Shown here piece by piece: positions 37,001 through 49,736 of a DNA stretch of 64,000 nt. Where the stretch lies: positions 372,001-436,000 of the forward strand of contig NW_026870568.1 of NCBI RefSeq assembly GCF_963576545.1, in the 5' to 3' direction. The DNA comes from Limanda limanda (taxonomy: Eukaryota; Chordata; Actinopteri; Pleuronectiformes; Pleuronectidae). How positions within the stretch are numbered: position 1 is the first letter of the stretch; every line of letters starts with the position of its first letter. The notes under the pieces are model-generated. The model searched no databases and was not told the DNA's origin. It saw nothing but the letters and a program-made list of their open reading frames with translations. A program made the position numbers and the translations under genes.

Positions 37001-40000
37001 TCGTACAAGCTCGGGGATGGTACCAATCGATCCGCAGGACCCAAATTAGTCCAGATGCAACCACTTTCCAAGTCTCTCCGACCTTCACAAAAAAAGTTAT
37101 TGAAGAATATCTCTTTCTCCTATGTGCTTTCATCCCTAACCCTAACCCTAACCCTTCCGAAAGTCGGAGAAGCTCAAGGATGGTACCGATCGATGCGCGC
37201 TACCCCATTTAGTGGGGGTAGAGCCTACTTGCAAGTCTCTCCGACCTTCACAAAAAAAGTTATTCAAGAATATCTCTTTTTCCTATGTGCTTTCATCCCT
37301 AACCCTAACCCTAACCCTTCCGAAAGTCGGAGAAGCTCAAGGATGGTACCGATCGATGCGCGCTACCCCATTTAGTGGGGGTAGAGCCTACTTGCAAGTC
37401 TCTCCGACCTTCATAAAAAAAGTTATTCAAGAATATCTCCTCAGATTTGGGGGAATTTCGTCGGTCGACCTCTTCCGAAGGTCGTACAAGCTCGGGGATG
37501 GTACCAATCGATCCGCAGGACCCAAATTAGTCCAGATGCAACCACTTTCCAAGTCTCTCCGACCTTCACAAAAAAAGTTATTGAAGAATATCTCTTTCTC
37601 CTATGTGCTTTCATCCCTAACCCTAACCCTAACCCTTCCGAAAGTCGGAGAAGCTCAAGGATGGTACCGATCGATGCGCGCTACCCCATTTAGTGGGGGT
37701 AGAGCCTACTTTCAAGTCTCTCCGACCTTCACAAAAAAAGTTATTCAAGAATATCTCTTTTTCCTATGTGCTTTCATCCCTAACCCTAACCCTAACCCTT
37801 CCGAAAGTCGGAGAAGCTCAAGGATGGTACCGATCGATGCGCGCTACCCCATTTAGTGGGGGTAGAGCCTACTTGCAAGTCTCTCCGACCTTCACAAAAA
37901 AAGTTATTCAAGAATATCTCCTCAGATTTGGGGGAATTTCGTCGGTCGACCTCTTCCGAAGGTCGTACAAGCTCGGGGATGGTACCAATCGATCCGCAGG
38001 ACCCAAATTAGTCCAGATGCAACCACTTTCCAAGTCTCTCCGACCTTCACAAAAAAAGTTATTCAAGAATATCTCTTTCTCCTATGTGCTTTCATCCCTA
38101 ACCCTAACCCTAACCCTTCCGAAAGTCGGAGAAGCTCAAGGATGGTACCGATCGATGCGCGCTACCCCATTTAGTGGGGGTAGAGCCTACTTGCAAGTCT
38201 CTCCGACCTTCACAAAAAAAGTTATTCAAGAATATCTCCTCAGATTTGGGGGAATTCTGTCGGTCGACCTCTTCCGAAGGTCGTACAAGCTCGGGGATGG
38301 TACCAATCGATCTGCAGGACCCAAATTAGTCCAGATGCAACCACTTTCCAAGTCTCTCCGACCTTCACAAAAAAAGTTATTCAAGAATATCTCTTTTTCC
38401 TATGTGCTTTCATCCCTAACCCTAACCCTAACCCTTCCGAAAGTCGGAGAAGCTCAAGGATGGTACCGATCGATGCGCGCTACCCCATTTAGTGGGGGTA
38501 GAGCCTACTTGCAAGTCTCTCCGACCTTCACAAAAAAAGTTATTCAAGAATATCTCCTCAGATTTGGGGGAATTTCGTCGGTCGACCTCTTCCGAAGGTC
38601 GTACAAGCTCGGGGATGGTACCAATCGATCCGCAGGACCCAAATTAGTCCAGATGCAACCACTTTCCAAGTCTCTCCGACCTTCACAAAAAAAGTTATTC
38701 AAGAATATCTCTTTCTCCTATGTGCTTTCATCCCTAACCCTAACCCTAACCCTTCCGAAAGTCGGAGAAGCTCAAGGATGGTACCGATCGATGCGCGCTA
38801 CCCCATTTAGTGGGGGTAGAGCCTACTTGCAAGTCTCTCCGACCTTCACAAAAAAAGTTATTCAAGAATATCTCTTTTTCCTATGTGCTTTCATCCCTAA
38901 CCCTAACCCTAACCCTTCCGAAAGTCGGAGAAGCTCAAGGATGGTACCGATCGATGCGCGCTACCCCATTTAGTGGGGGTAGAGCCTACTTGCAAGTCTC
39001 TCCGACCTTCACAAAAAAAGTTATTCAAGAATATCTCCTCAGATTTGGGGGAATTTCGTCGGTCGACCTCTTCCGAAGGTCGTACAAGCTCGGGGATGGT
39101 ACCAATCGATCCGCAGGACCCAAATTAGTCCAGATGCAACCACTTTCCAAGTCTCTCCGACCTTCACAAAAAAAGTTATTGAAGAATATCTCTTTCTCCT
39201 ATGTGCTTTCATCCCTAACCCTAACCCTAACCCTTCCGAAAGTCGGAGAAGCTCAAGGATGGTACCGATCGATGCGCGCTACCCCATTTAGTGGGGGTAG
39301 AGCCTACTTGCAAGTCTCTCCGACCTTCACAAAAAAAGTTATTCAAGAATATCTCTTTTTCCTATGTGCTTTCATCCCTAACCCTAACCCTAACCCTTCC
39401 GAAAGTCGGAGAAGCTCAAGGATGGTACCGATCGATGCGCGCTACCCCATTTAGTGGGGGTAGAGCCTACTTGCAAGTCTCTCCGACCTTCATAAAAAAA
39501 GTTATTCAAGAATATCTCCTCAGATTTGGGGGAATTTCGTCGGTCGACCTCTTCCGAAGGTCGTACAAGCTCGGGGATGGTACCAATCGATCCGCAGGAC
39601 CCAAATTAGTCCAGATGCAACCACTTTCCAAGTCTCTCCGACCTTCACAAAAAAAGTTATTGAAGAATATCTCTTTCTCCTATGTGCTTTCATCCCTAAC
39701 CCTAACCCTAACCCTTCCGAAAGTCGGAGAAGCTCAAGGATGGTACCGATCGATGCGCGCTACCCCATTTAGTGGGGGTAGAGCCTACTTGCAAGTCTCT
39801 CCGACCTTCACAAAAAAAGTTATTCAAGAATATCTCTTTTTCCTATGTGCTTTCATCCCTAACCCTAACCCTAACCCTTCCGAAAGTCGGAGAAGCTCAA
39901 GGATGGTACCGATCGATGCGCGTTACCCCATTTAGTGGGGGTAGAGCCTACTTGCAAGTCTCTCCGACCTTCACAAAAAAAGTTATTCAAGAATATCTCC

Positions 40001-40287
40001 TCAGATTTGGGGGAATTTCGTCGGTCGACCTCTTCCGAAGGTCGTACAAGCTCGGGGATGGTACCAATCGATCCGCAGGACCCAAATTAGTCCAGATGCA
40101 ACCACTTTCCAAGTCTCTCCGACCTTCACAAAAAAAGTTATTCAAGAATATCTCTTTCTCCTATGTGCTTTCATCCCTAACCCTAACCCTAACCCTTCCG
40201 AAAGTCGGAGAAGCTCAAGGATGGTACCGATCGATGCGCGCTACCCCATTTAGTGGGGGTAGAGCCTACTTGCAAGTCTCTCCGACC
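31014..40287 (+). repeat. Rearranged satellite stretch between superrepeats and the 9.4 kb duplication
   Basis: Monomer order: (BA)4 A (BA)2 A BA A A a A BA A A (BA)4 A BA a A BA A BA A (BA)3 A BA A BA A BA. It opens like the superrepeats but lacks their leading 481 bp BA A and the GGGGGTAAAGCC marker. From 36766 a BA A trimer (481 bp) becomes the main period. Private variants cluster at 34.9-35.3 kb: CCAAAGG, CAAAATAGTCC, TTCACATAAAAAG and GGTCGCACAAG. Confidence 0.8.
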
Positions 40288-40923
40288 TTCACAAAAAAAG
40301 TTATTCAAGAATATCTCCTCAGATTTGGGGGAATTCTGTCGGTCGACCTCTTCCGAAGGTCGTACAAGCTCGGGGATGGTACCAATCGATCTGCAGGACC
40401 CAAATTAGTCCAGATGCAACCACTTTCCAAGTCTCTCCGACCTTCACAAAAAAAGTTATTCAAGAATATCTCTTTTTCCTATGTGCTTTCATCCCTAACC
40501 CTAACCCTAACCCTTCCGAAAGTCGGAGAAGCTCAAAGATGGTACCGATCGATGCGCGCTACCCCATTTAGTGGGGGTAGAGCCTACTTGCAAGTCTCTC
40601 CGACCTTCACAAAAAAAGTTATTCAAGAATATCTCCTCAGATTTGGGGGAATTTCGTCGGTCGACCTCTTCCGAAGGTCGTACAAGCTCGGGGATGGTAC
40701 CAATCGATCCGCAGGACCCAAATTAGTCCAGATGCAACCACTTTCCAAGTCTCTCCGACCTTCACAAAAAAAGTTATTCAAGAATATCTCTTTCTCCTAT
40801 GTGCTTTCATCCCTAACCCTAACCCTAACCCTTCCGAAAGTCGGAGAAGCTCAAGGATGGTACCGATCGATGCGCGCTACCCCATTTAGTGGGGGTAGAG
40901 CCTACTTGCAAGTCTCTCCGACC

Positions 40924-42847
40924 TTCACAAAAAAAGTTATTCAAGAATATCTCTTTTTCCTATGTGCTTTCATCCCTAACCCTAACCCTAACCCTTCCGA
41001 AAGTCGGAGAAGCTCAAGGATGGTACCGATCGATGCGCGCTACCCCATTTAGTGGGGGTAGAGCCTACTTGCAAGTATCTCCGACCTTCACAAAAAATGT
41101 TATTCAAGAATATCTCCTCAGATTTGGGGGAATTTCGTCGGTCGACCTCTTCCGAAGGTCGTACAAGCTCGGGGATGGTACCAATCGATCCGCAGGACCC
41201 AAATTAGTCCAGATGCAACCACTTTCCAAGTCTCTCCGACCTTCACAAAAAAAGTTATTGAAGAATATCTCTTTCTCCTATGTGCTTTCATCCCTAACCC
41301 TAACCCTAACCCTTCCGAAAGTCGGAGAAGCTCAAGGATGGTACCGATCGATGCGCGCTACCCCATTTAGTGGGGGTAGAGCCTACTTGCAAGTCTCTCC
41401 GACCTTCACAAAAAAAGTTATTCAAGAATATCTCTTTTTCCTATGTGCTTTCATCCCTAACCCTAACCCTAACCCTTCCGAAAGTCGGAGAAGCTCAAGG
41501 ATGGTACCGATCGATGCGCGCTACCCCATTTAGTGGGGGTAGAGCCTACTTGCAAGTCTCTCCGACCTTCATAAAAAAAGTTATTCAAGAATATCTCCTC
41601 AGATTTGGGGGAATTTCGTCGGTCGACCTCTTCCGAAGGTCGTACAAGCTCGGGGATGGTACCAATCGATCCGCAGGACCCAAATTAGTCCAGATGCAAC
41701 CACTTTCCAAGTCTCTCCGACCTTCACAAAAAAAGTTATTGAAGAATATCTCTTTCTCCTATGTGCTTTCATCCCTAACCCTAACCCTAACCCTTCCGAA
41801 AGTCGGAGAAGCTCAAGGATGGTACCGATCGATGCGCGCTACCCCATTTAGTGGGGGTAGAGCCTACTTGCAAGTCTCTCCGACCTTCACAAAAAAAGTT
41901 ATTCAAGAATATCTCTTTTTCCTATGTGCTTTCATCCCTAACCCTAACCCTAACCCTTCCGAAAGTCGGAGAAGCTCAAGGATGGTACCGATCGATGCGC
42001 GTTACCCCATTTAGTGGGGTTAGAGCCTACTTGCAAGTCTCTCCGACCTTCACAAAAAAAGTTATTCAAGAATATCTCCTCAGATTTGGGGGAATTTCGT
42101 CGGTCGACCTCTTCCGAAGGTCGTACAAGCTCGGGGATGGTACCAATCGATCCGCAGGACCCAAATTAGTCCAGATGCAACCACTTTCCAAGTCTCTCCG
42201 ACCTTCACAAAAAAAGTTATTGAAGAATATCTCTTTCTCCTATGTGCTTTCATCCCTAACCCTAACCCTAACCCTTCCGAAAGTCGGAGAAGCTCAAGGA
42301 TGGTACCGATCGATGCGCGCTACCCCATTTAGTGGGGGTAGAGCCTACTTGCAAGTCTCTCCGACCTTCACAAAAAAAGTTATTCAAGAATATCTCTTTT
42401 TCCTATGTGCTTTCATCCCTAACCCTAACCCTAACCCTTCCGAAAGTCGGAGAAGCTCAAGGATGGTACCGATCGATGCGCGCTACCCCATTTAGTGGGG
42501 GTAGAGCCTACTTGCAAGTCTCTCCGACCTTCATAAAAAAAGTTATTCAAGAATATCTCCTCAGATTTGGGGGAATTTCGTCGGTCGACCTCTTCCGAAG
42601 GTCGTACAAGCTCGGGGATGGTACCAATCGATCCGCAGGACCCAAATTAGTCCAGATGCAACCACTTTCCAAGTCTCTCCGACCTTCACAAAAAAAGTTA
42701 TTGAAGAATATCTCTTTCTCCTATGTGCTTTCATCCCTAACCCTAACCCTAACCCTTCCGAAAGTCGGAGAAGCTCAAGGATGGTACCGATCGATGCGCG
42801 CTACCCCATTTAGTGGGGGTAGAGCCTACTTGCAAGTCTCTCCGACC
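40924..42847 (+). repeat. Four 481 bp A-B-A trimers (two 962 bp units)
   Basis: TTTAG register sites 40889, 41370, 41851, 42332 and 42813 are spaced exactly 481 bp, each step being one A plus one BA. Alternate trimers carry TTCATAAAAAAAG (about 41567 and 42529). The unit following each carries GCGTTACC plus TGGGGTTAG (about 42000 and 42962). The true repeat is therefore 962 bp, present twice here and once in the 9.4 kb copy 2. Confidence 0.88.
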
Positions 42848-45075
42848 TTCACAAAAAAAGTTATTCAAGAATATCTCTTTTTCCTATGTGCTTTCATCCC
42901 TAACCCTAACCCTAACCCTTCCGAAAGTCGGAGAAGCTCAAGGATGGTACCGATCGATGCGCGTTACCCCATTTAGTGGGGTTAGAGCCTACTTGCAAGT
43001 CTCTCCGACCTTCACAAAAAAAGTTATTCAAGAATATCTCCTCAGATTTGGGGGAATTTCGTCGGTCGACCTCTTCCGAAGGTCGTACAAGCTCGGGGAT
43101 GGTACCAATCGATCCGCAGGACCCAAATTAGTCCAGATGCAACCACTTTCCAAGTCTCTCCGACCTTCACAAAAAAAGTTATTCAAGAATATCTCTTTCT
43201 CCTATGTGCTTTCATCCCTAACCCTAACCCTTCCGAAAGTCGGAGAAGCTCAAGGATGGTACCGATCGATGCGCGCTACCCCATTTAGTGGGGGTAGAGC
43301 CTACTTGCAAGTCTCTCCGACCTTCACAAAAAAAGTTATTCAAGAATATCTCCTCAGATTTGGGGGAATTCTGTCGGTCGACCTCTTCCGAAGGTCGTAC
43401 AAGCTCGGGGATGGTACCAATCGATCTGCAGGACCCAAATTAGTCCAGATGCAACCACTTTCCAAGTCTCTCCGACCTTCACAAAAAAAGTTATTCAAGA
43501 ATATCTCTTTTTCCTATGTGCTTTCATCCCTAACCCTAACCCTAACCCTTCCGAAAGTCGGAGAAGCTCAAAGATGGTACCGATCGATGCGCGCTACCCC
43601 ATTTAGTGGGGGTAGAGCCTACTTGCAAGTCTCTCCGACCTTCACAAAAAAAGTTATTCAAGAATATCTCCTCAGATTTGGGGGAATTTCGTCGGTCGAC
43701 CTCTTCCGAAGGTCGTACAAGCTCGGGGATGGTACCAATCGATCCGCAGGACCCAAATTAGTCCAGATGCAACCACTTTCCAAGTCTCTCCGACCTTCAC
43801 AAAAAAAGTTATTCAAGAATATCTCTTTCTCCTATGTGCTTTCATCCCTAACCCTAACCCTAACCCTTCCGAAAGTCGGAGAAGCTCAAGGATGGTACCG
43901 ATCGATGCGCGCTACCCCATTTAGTGGGGGTAGAGCCTACTTGCAAGTCTCTCCGACCTTCACAAAAAAAGTTATTCAAGAATATCTCCTCAGATTTGGG
44001 GGAATTCTGTCGGTCGACCTCTTCCGAAGGTCGTACAAGCTCGGGGATGGTACCAATCGATCTGCAGGACCCAAATTAGTCCAGATGCAACCACTTTTCA
44101 AGTCTCTCCGACCTTCACAAAAAAAGTTATTCAAGAATATCTCTTTCTCCTATGTGCTTTCATCCCTAACCCTAACCCTAACCCTTCCGAAAGTCGGAGA
44201 AGCTCAAGGATGGTACCGATCGATGCGCGCTACCCCATTTAGTGGGGGTAGAGCCTACTTGCAAGTCTCTCCGACCTTCATAAAAAAAGTTATTCAAGAA
44301 TATCTCCTCAGATTTGGGGGAATTTCGTCGGTCGACCTCTTCCGAAGGTCGTACAAGCTCGGGGATGGTACCAATCGATCCGCAGGACCCAAATTAGTCC
44401 AGATGCAACCACTTTCCAAGTCTCTCCGACCTTCACAAAAAAAGTTATTGAAGAATATCTCTTTCTCCTATGTGCTTTCATCCCTAACCCTAACCCTAAC
44501 CCTTCCGAAAGTCGGAGAAGCTCAAGGATGGTACCGATCGATGCGCGCTACCCCATTTAGTGGGGGTAGAGCCTACTTGCAAGTCTCTCCGACCTTCACA
44601 AAAAAAGTTATTCAAGAATATCTCTTTTTCCTATGTGCTTTCATCCCTAACCCTAACCCTAACCCTTCCGAAAGTCGGAGAAGCTCAAGGATGGTACCGA
44701 TCGATGCGCGCTACCCCATTTAGTGGGGGTAGAGCCTACTTGCAAGTCTCTCCGACCTTCACAAAAAAAGTTATTCAAGAATATCTCCTCAGATTTGGGG
44801 GAATTTCGTCGGTCGACCTCTTCCGAAGGTCGTACAAGCTCGGGGATGGTACCAATCGATCCGCAGGACCCAAATTAGTCCAGATGCAACCACTTTCCAA
44901 GTCTCTTCGACCTTCACAAAAAAAGTTATTCAAGAATATCTCTTTCTCCTATGTGCTTTCATACCTAACCCTAACCCTAACCCTTCCGAAAGTCGGAGAA
45001 GCTCAAGGATGGTACCGATCGATGGGCGCTACCCCATTTAGTGGGGGTAGAGCCTACTTGCAAGTCTCTCCGACC

Positions 45076-48000
45076 TTCACAAAAAAAGTTATTCAAGAAT
45101 ATCTCTTTCTCCTATGTGCTTTCATCCCTAACCCTAACCCTAACCCTTCCGAAAGTCGGAGAAGCTCAAGGATGGTACCGATCGATGGGCGCTACCCCAT
45201 TTAGTGGGGGTAGAGCCTACTTGCAAGTCTCTCCGACCTTCACAAAAAAAGTTATTCAAGAATATCTCTTTCTCCTATGTGCTTTCATCCCTAACCCTAA
45301 CCCTAACCCTTCCGAAAGTCGGAGAAGCTCAAGGATGGTACCGATCGATGTGCGCTACCCCATTTAGTGGGGGTAGAGCCTACTTGCAAGTCTCTCCGAC
45401 CTTCACAAAAAAAGTTATTCAAGAATATCTCCTCAGATTTGGGGGAATTTCGTCGGTCGACCTCTTCCGAAGGTCGTACAAGCTCGGGGATGGTACCAAT
45501 CGATCCGCAGGACCCAAATTAGTCCAGATGCAACCACTTTCCAAGTCTCTCCGACCTTCACAAAAAAAGTTATTCAAGAATATCTCTTTCTCCTATGTGC
45601 TTTCATCCCTAACCCTAACCCTAACCCTTCCGAAAGTCGGAGAAGCTCAAGGATGGTACCGATCGATGCGCGCTACCCCATTTAGTGGGGGTAGAGCCTA
45701 CTTGCAAGTCTCTCCGACCTTCACAAAAAAAGTTATTCAAGAAAATCTCTTTCTCCTATGTGCTTTCATCCCTAACCCTAACCCTAACCCTTCCGAAAGT
45801 CGGAGAAGCTCAAGGATGGTACCGATCGATGCGCGCTACCCCATTTAGTGGGGGTAGAGCCTACTTGCAAGTCTCTCCGACCTTCACAAAAAAAGTTATT
45901 CAAGAATATCTCTTTCTCCTATGTGCTTTCATCCCTAACCCTAACCCTAACCCTTCCGAAAGTCGGAGAAGCTCAAGGATGGTACCGATCGATGGGCGCT
46001 ACCCCATTTAGTGGGGGTAGAGCCTACTTGCAAGTCTCTCCGACCTTCACAAAAAAAGTTATTCAAGAATATCTCTTTCTCCTATGTGCTTTCATCCCTA
46101 ACCCTAACCCTAACCCTTCCGAAAGTCGGAGAAGCTCAAGGATGGTACCGATCGATGCGCGCTACCCCATTTAGTGGGGGTAGAGCCTACTTGCAAGTCT
46201 CTCCGACCTTCACAAAAAACGTTATTCAAGAATATCTCTTTCTCCTATGTGCTTTCATCCCTAACCCTAACCCTTCCGAAAGTCGGAGAAGCTCAAGGAT
46301 GGTACCGATCGATGCGCGCTACCCCATTTAGTGGGGGTAGAGCCTACTTGCAAGTCTCTCCGACCTTCACAAAAAAAGTTATTCAAGAATATCTCCTCAG
46401 ATTTGGGGGAATTTCGTCGGTCGACCTCTTCCGAAGGTCGTACAAGCTCGGGGATGGTACCAATCGATCCGCAGGACCCAAATTAGTCCAGATGCAACCA
46501 CTTTCCAAGTCTCTTCGACCTTCACAAAAAAAGTTATTCAAGAATATCTCTTTCTCCTATGTGCTTTCATACCTAACCCTAACCCTAACCCTTCCGAAAG
46601 TCGGAGAAGCTCAAGGATGGTACCGATCGATGGGCGCTACCCCATTTAGTGGGGGTAGAGCCTACTTGCAAGTCTCTCCGACCTTCACAAAAAAAGTTAT
46701 TCAAGAATATCTCTTTCTCCTATGTGCTTTCATCCCTAACCCTAACCCTAACCCTTCCGAAAGTCGGAGAAGCTCAAGGATGGTACCGATCGATGGGCGC
46801 TACCCCATTTAGTGGGGGTAGAGCCTACTTGCAAGTCTCTCCGACCTTCACAAAAAAAGTTATTCAAGAATATCTCTTTCTCCTATGTGCTTTCATCCCT
46901 AACCCTAACCCTAACCCTTCCGAAAGTCGGAGAAGCTCAAGGATGGTACCGATCGATGTGCGCTACCCCATTTAGTGGGGGTAGAGCCTACTTGCAAGTC
47001 TCTCCGACCTTCACAAAAAAAGTTATTCAAGAATATCTCCTCAGATTTGGGGGAATTTCGTCGGTCGACCTCTTCCGAAGGTCGTACAAGCTCGGGGATG
47101 GTACCAATCGATCCGCAGGACCCAAATTAGTCCAGATGCAACCACTTTCCAAGTCTCTCCGACCTTCACAAAAAAAGTTATTCAAGAATATCTCTTTCTC
47201 CTATGTGCTTTCATCCCTAACCCTAACCCTAACCCCTCCGAAAGTCGGAGAAGCTCAAGGATGGTACCGATCGATGCGCGCTACCCCATTTAGTGGGGGT
47301 AGAGCCTACTTGCAAGTCTCTCCGACCTTCACAAAAAAAGTTATTCAAGAAAATCTCTTTCTCCTATGTGCTTTCATCCCTAACCCTAACCCTAACCCTT
47401 CCGAAAGTCGGAGAAGCTCAAGGATGGTACCGATCGATGCGCGCTACCCCATTTAGTGGGGGTAGAGCCTACTTGCAAGTCTCTCCGACCTTCACAAAAA
47501 AAGTTATTCAAGAATATCTCTTTCTCCTATGTGCTTTCATCCCTAACCCTAACCCTAACCCTTCCGAAAGTCGGAGAAGCTCAAGGATGGTACCGATCGA
47601 TGGGCGCTACCCCATTTAGTGGGGGTAGAGCCTACTTGCAAGTCTCTCCGACCTTCACAAAAAAAGTTATTCAAGAATATCTCTTTCTCCTATGTGCTTT
47701 CATCCCTAACCCTAACCCTAACCCTTCCGAAAGTCGGAGAAGCTCAAGGATGGTACCGATCGATGCGCGCTACCCCATTTAGTGGGGGTAGAGCCTACTT
47801 GCAAGTCTCTCCGACCTTCACAAAAAACGTTATTCAAGAATATCTCTTTCTCCTATGTGCTTTCATCCCTAACCCTAACCCTTCCGAAAGTCGGAGAAGC
47901 TCAAGGATGGTACCGATCGATGCGCGCTACCCCATTTAGTGGGGGTAGAGCCTACTTGCAAGTCTCTCCGACCTTCACAAAAAAAGTTATTCAAGAATAT

Positions 48001-48291
48001 CTCCTCAGATTTGGGGGAATTTCGTCGGTCGACCTCTTCCGAAGGTCGTACAAGCTCGGGGATGGTACCAATCGATCCGCAGGACCCAAATTAGTCCAGA
48101 TGCAACCACTTTTCAAGTCTCTCCGACCTTCACAAAAAAAGTTATTCAAGAATATCTCTTTCTCCTATGTGCTTTCATCCCTAACCCTAACCCTAACCCT
48201 TCCGAAAGTCGGAGAAGCTCAAGGATGGTACCGATCGATGCGCGCTACCCCATTTAGTGGGGGTAGAGCCTACTTGCAAGTCTCTCCGACC
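45076..48291 (+). repeat. Two tandem 1608 bp higher-order repeats (within copy 1)
   Basis: Each copy is A A BA A A A a BA, at 45076-46683 and 46684-48291. Markers in order in both: GATGGGCGC, GATGTGCGC, AAGAAAATCTC (45740/47348), GATGGGCGC, AAAAAACGTT (46213/47821). The copies differ in the last B and A. The first has TCTCTTCGACC with TACCTAACCC, and the second has CCACTTTTCAAG. Confidence 0.88.
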
Positions 48292-49736
48292 TTCACAAAA
48301 AAAGTTATTCAAGAATATCTCCTCAGATTTGGGGGAATTTCGTCGGTCGACCTCTTCCGAAGGTCGTACAAGCTCGGGGATGGTACCAATCGATCCGCAG
48401 GACCCAAATTAGTCCAGATGCAACCACTTTCCAAGTCTCTCCGACCTTCACAAAAAAAGTTATTCAAGAATATCTCTTTCTCCTATGTGCTTTCATCCCT
48501 AACCCTAACCCTAACCCTTCCGAAAGTCGGAGAAGCTCAAGGATGGTACCGATCGATGGGCGCTACCCCATTTAGTGGGGGTAGAGCCTACTTGCAAGTC
48601 TCTCCGACCTTCACAAAAAAAGTTATTCAAGAATATCTCTTTCTCCTATGTGCTTTCATCCCTAACCCTAACCCTTCCGAAAGTCGGAGAAGCTCAAGGA
48701 TGGTACCGATCGATGCGCGCTACCCCATTTAGTGGGGGTAGAGCCTACTTGCAAGTCTCTCTGACCTTCACAAAAAAAGTTATTCAAGAATATCTCCTCA
48801 GATTTGGGGGAATTTCGTCGGTCGACCTCTTCCGAAGGTCGTACAAGCTCGGGGATGGTACTAATCGATCCGCAGGACCCAAATTAGTCCAGATGCAACC
48901 ACTTTCCAAGTCTCTCCGACCTTCACAAAAAAAGTTATTCAAGAATATCTCTTTCTCCTATGTGCTTTCATCCCTAACCCTAACCCTAACCCTTCCGAAA
49001 GTCGGAGAAGCTCAAGGATGGTACCGATCGATGCGCGCTACCCCATTTAGTGGGGGTAGAGCCTACTTGCAAGTCTCTCCGACCTTCACAAAAAAAGTTA
49101 TTCAAGAATATCTCTTTCTCCTATGTGCTTTCATCCCTAACCCTAACCCTAACCCTTCCGAAAGTCGGAGAAGCTCAAGGATGGTACCGATCGATGTGCG
49201 CTACCCCATTTAGTGGGGGTAGAGCCTACTTGCAAGTCTCTCCGACCTTCACAAAAAAAGTTATTCAAGAATATCTCTTTCTCCTATGTGCTTTCATCCC
49301 TAACCCTAACCCTAACCCTTCCGAAAGTCGGAGAAGCTCAGGGATGGTACCGATCGATGCGCGCTACCCCATTTAGTGGGGGTAGAGCCTACTTGCAAGT
49401 CTCTCCGACCTTCACAAAAAAAGTTATTCAAGAATATCTCTTTCTCCTATGTGCTTTCATCCCTAACCCTAACCCTAACCCTTCCGAAAGTCGGAGAAGC
49501 TCAAGGATGGTACCGATCGATGTGCGCTACCCCATTTAGTGGGGGTAGAGCCTACTTGCAAGTCTCTCCGACCTTCACAAAAAAAGTTATTCAAGAATAT
49601 CTCTTTCTCCTATGTGCTTTCATCCCTAACCCTAACCCTAACCCTTCCGAAAGTCGGAGAAGCTCAGGGATAGTACCGATCGATGCGCGCTACCCCATTT
49701 AGTGGGGGTAGAGCCTACTTGCAAGTCTCTCCGACC

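Larger units (their letters stand above)
40288..49736 (+). repeat. 9449 bp segmental tandem duplication, copy 1
   Basis: Monomer order: (BA)2 A BA A BA A BA A BA A Ba (BA)4 A BA A A BA A A A a BA A A BA A A A a (BA)2 a BA A A A A. It matches copy 2 at an offset of 9449 bp on both flanks and 8487 bp in the centre. Shared rare markers include AAGTATCTCC (41076/50525), AAAAAATGTT (41090/50539) and ACCCCTCCG (47232/56681). Confidence 0.9.
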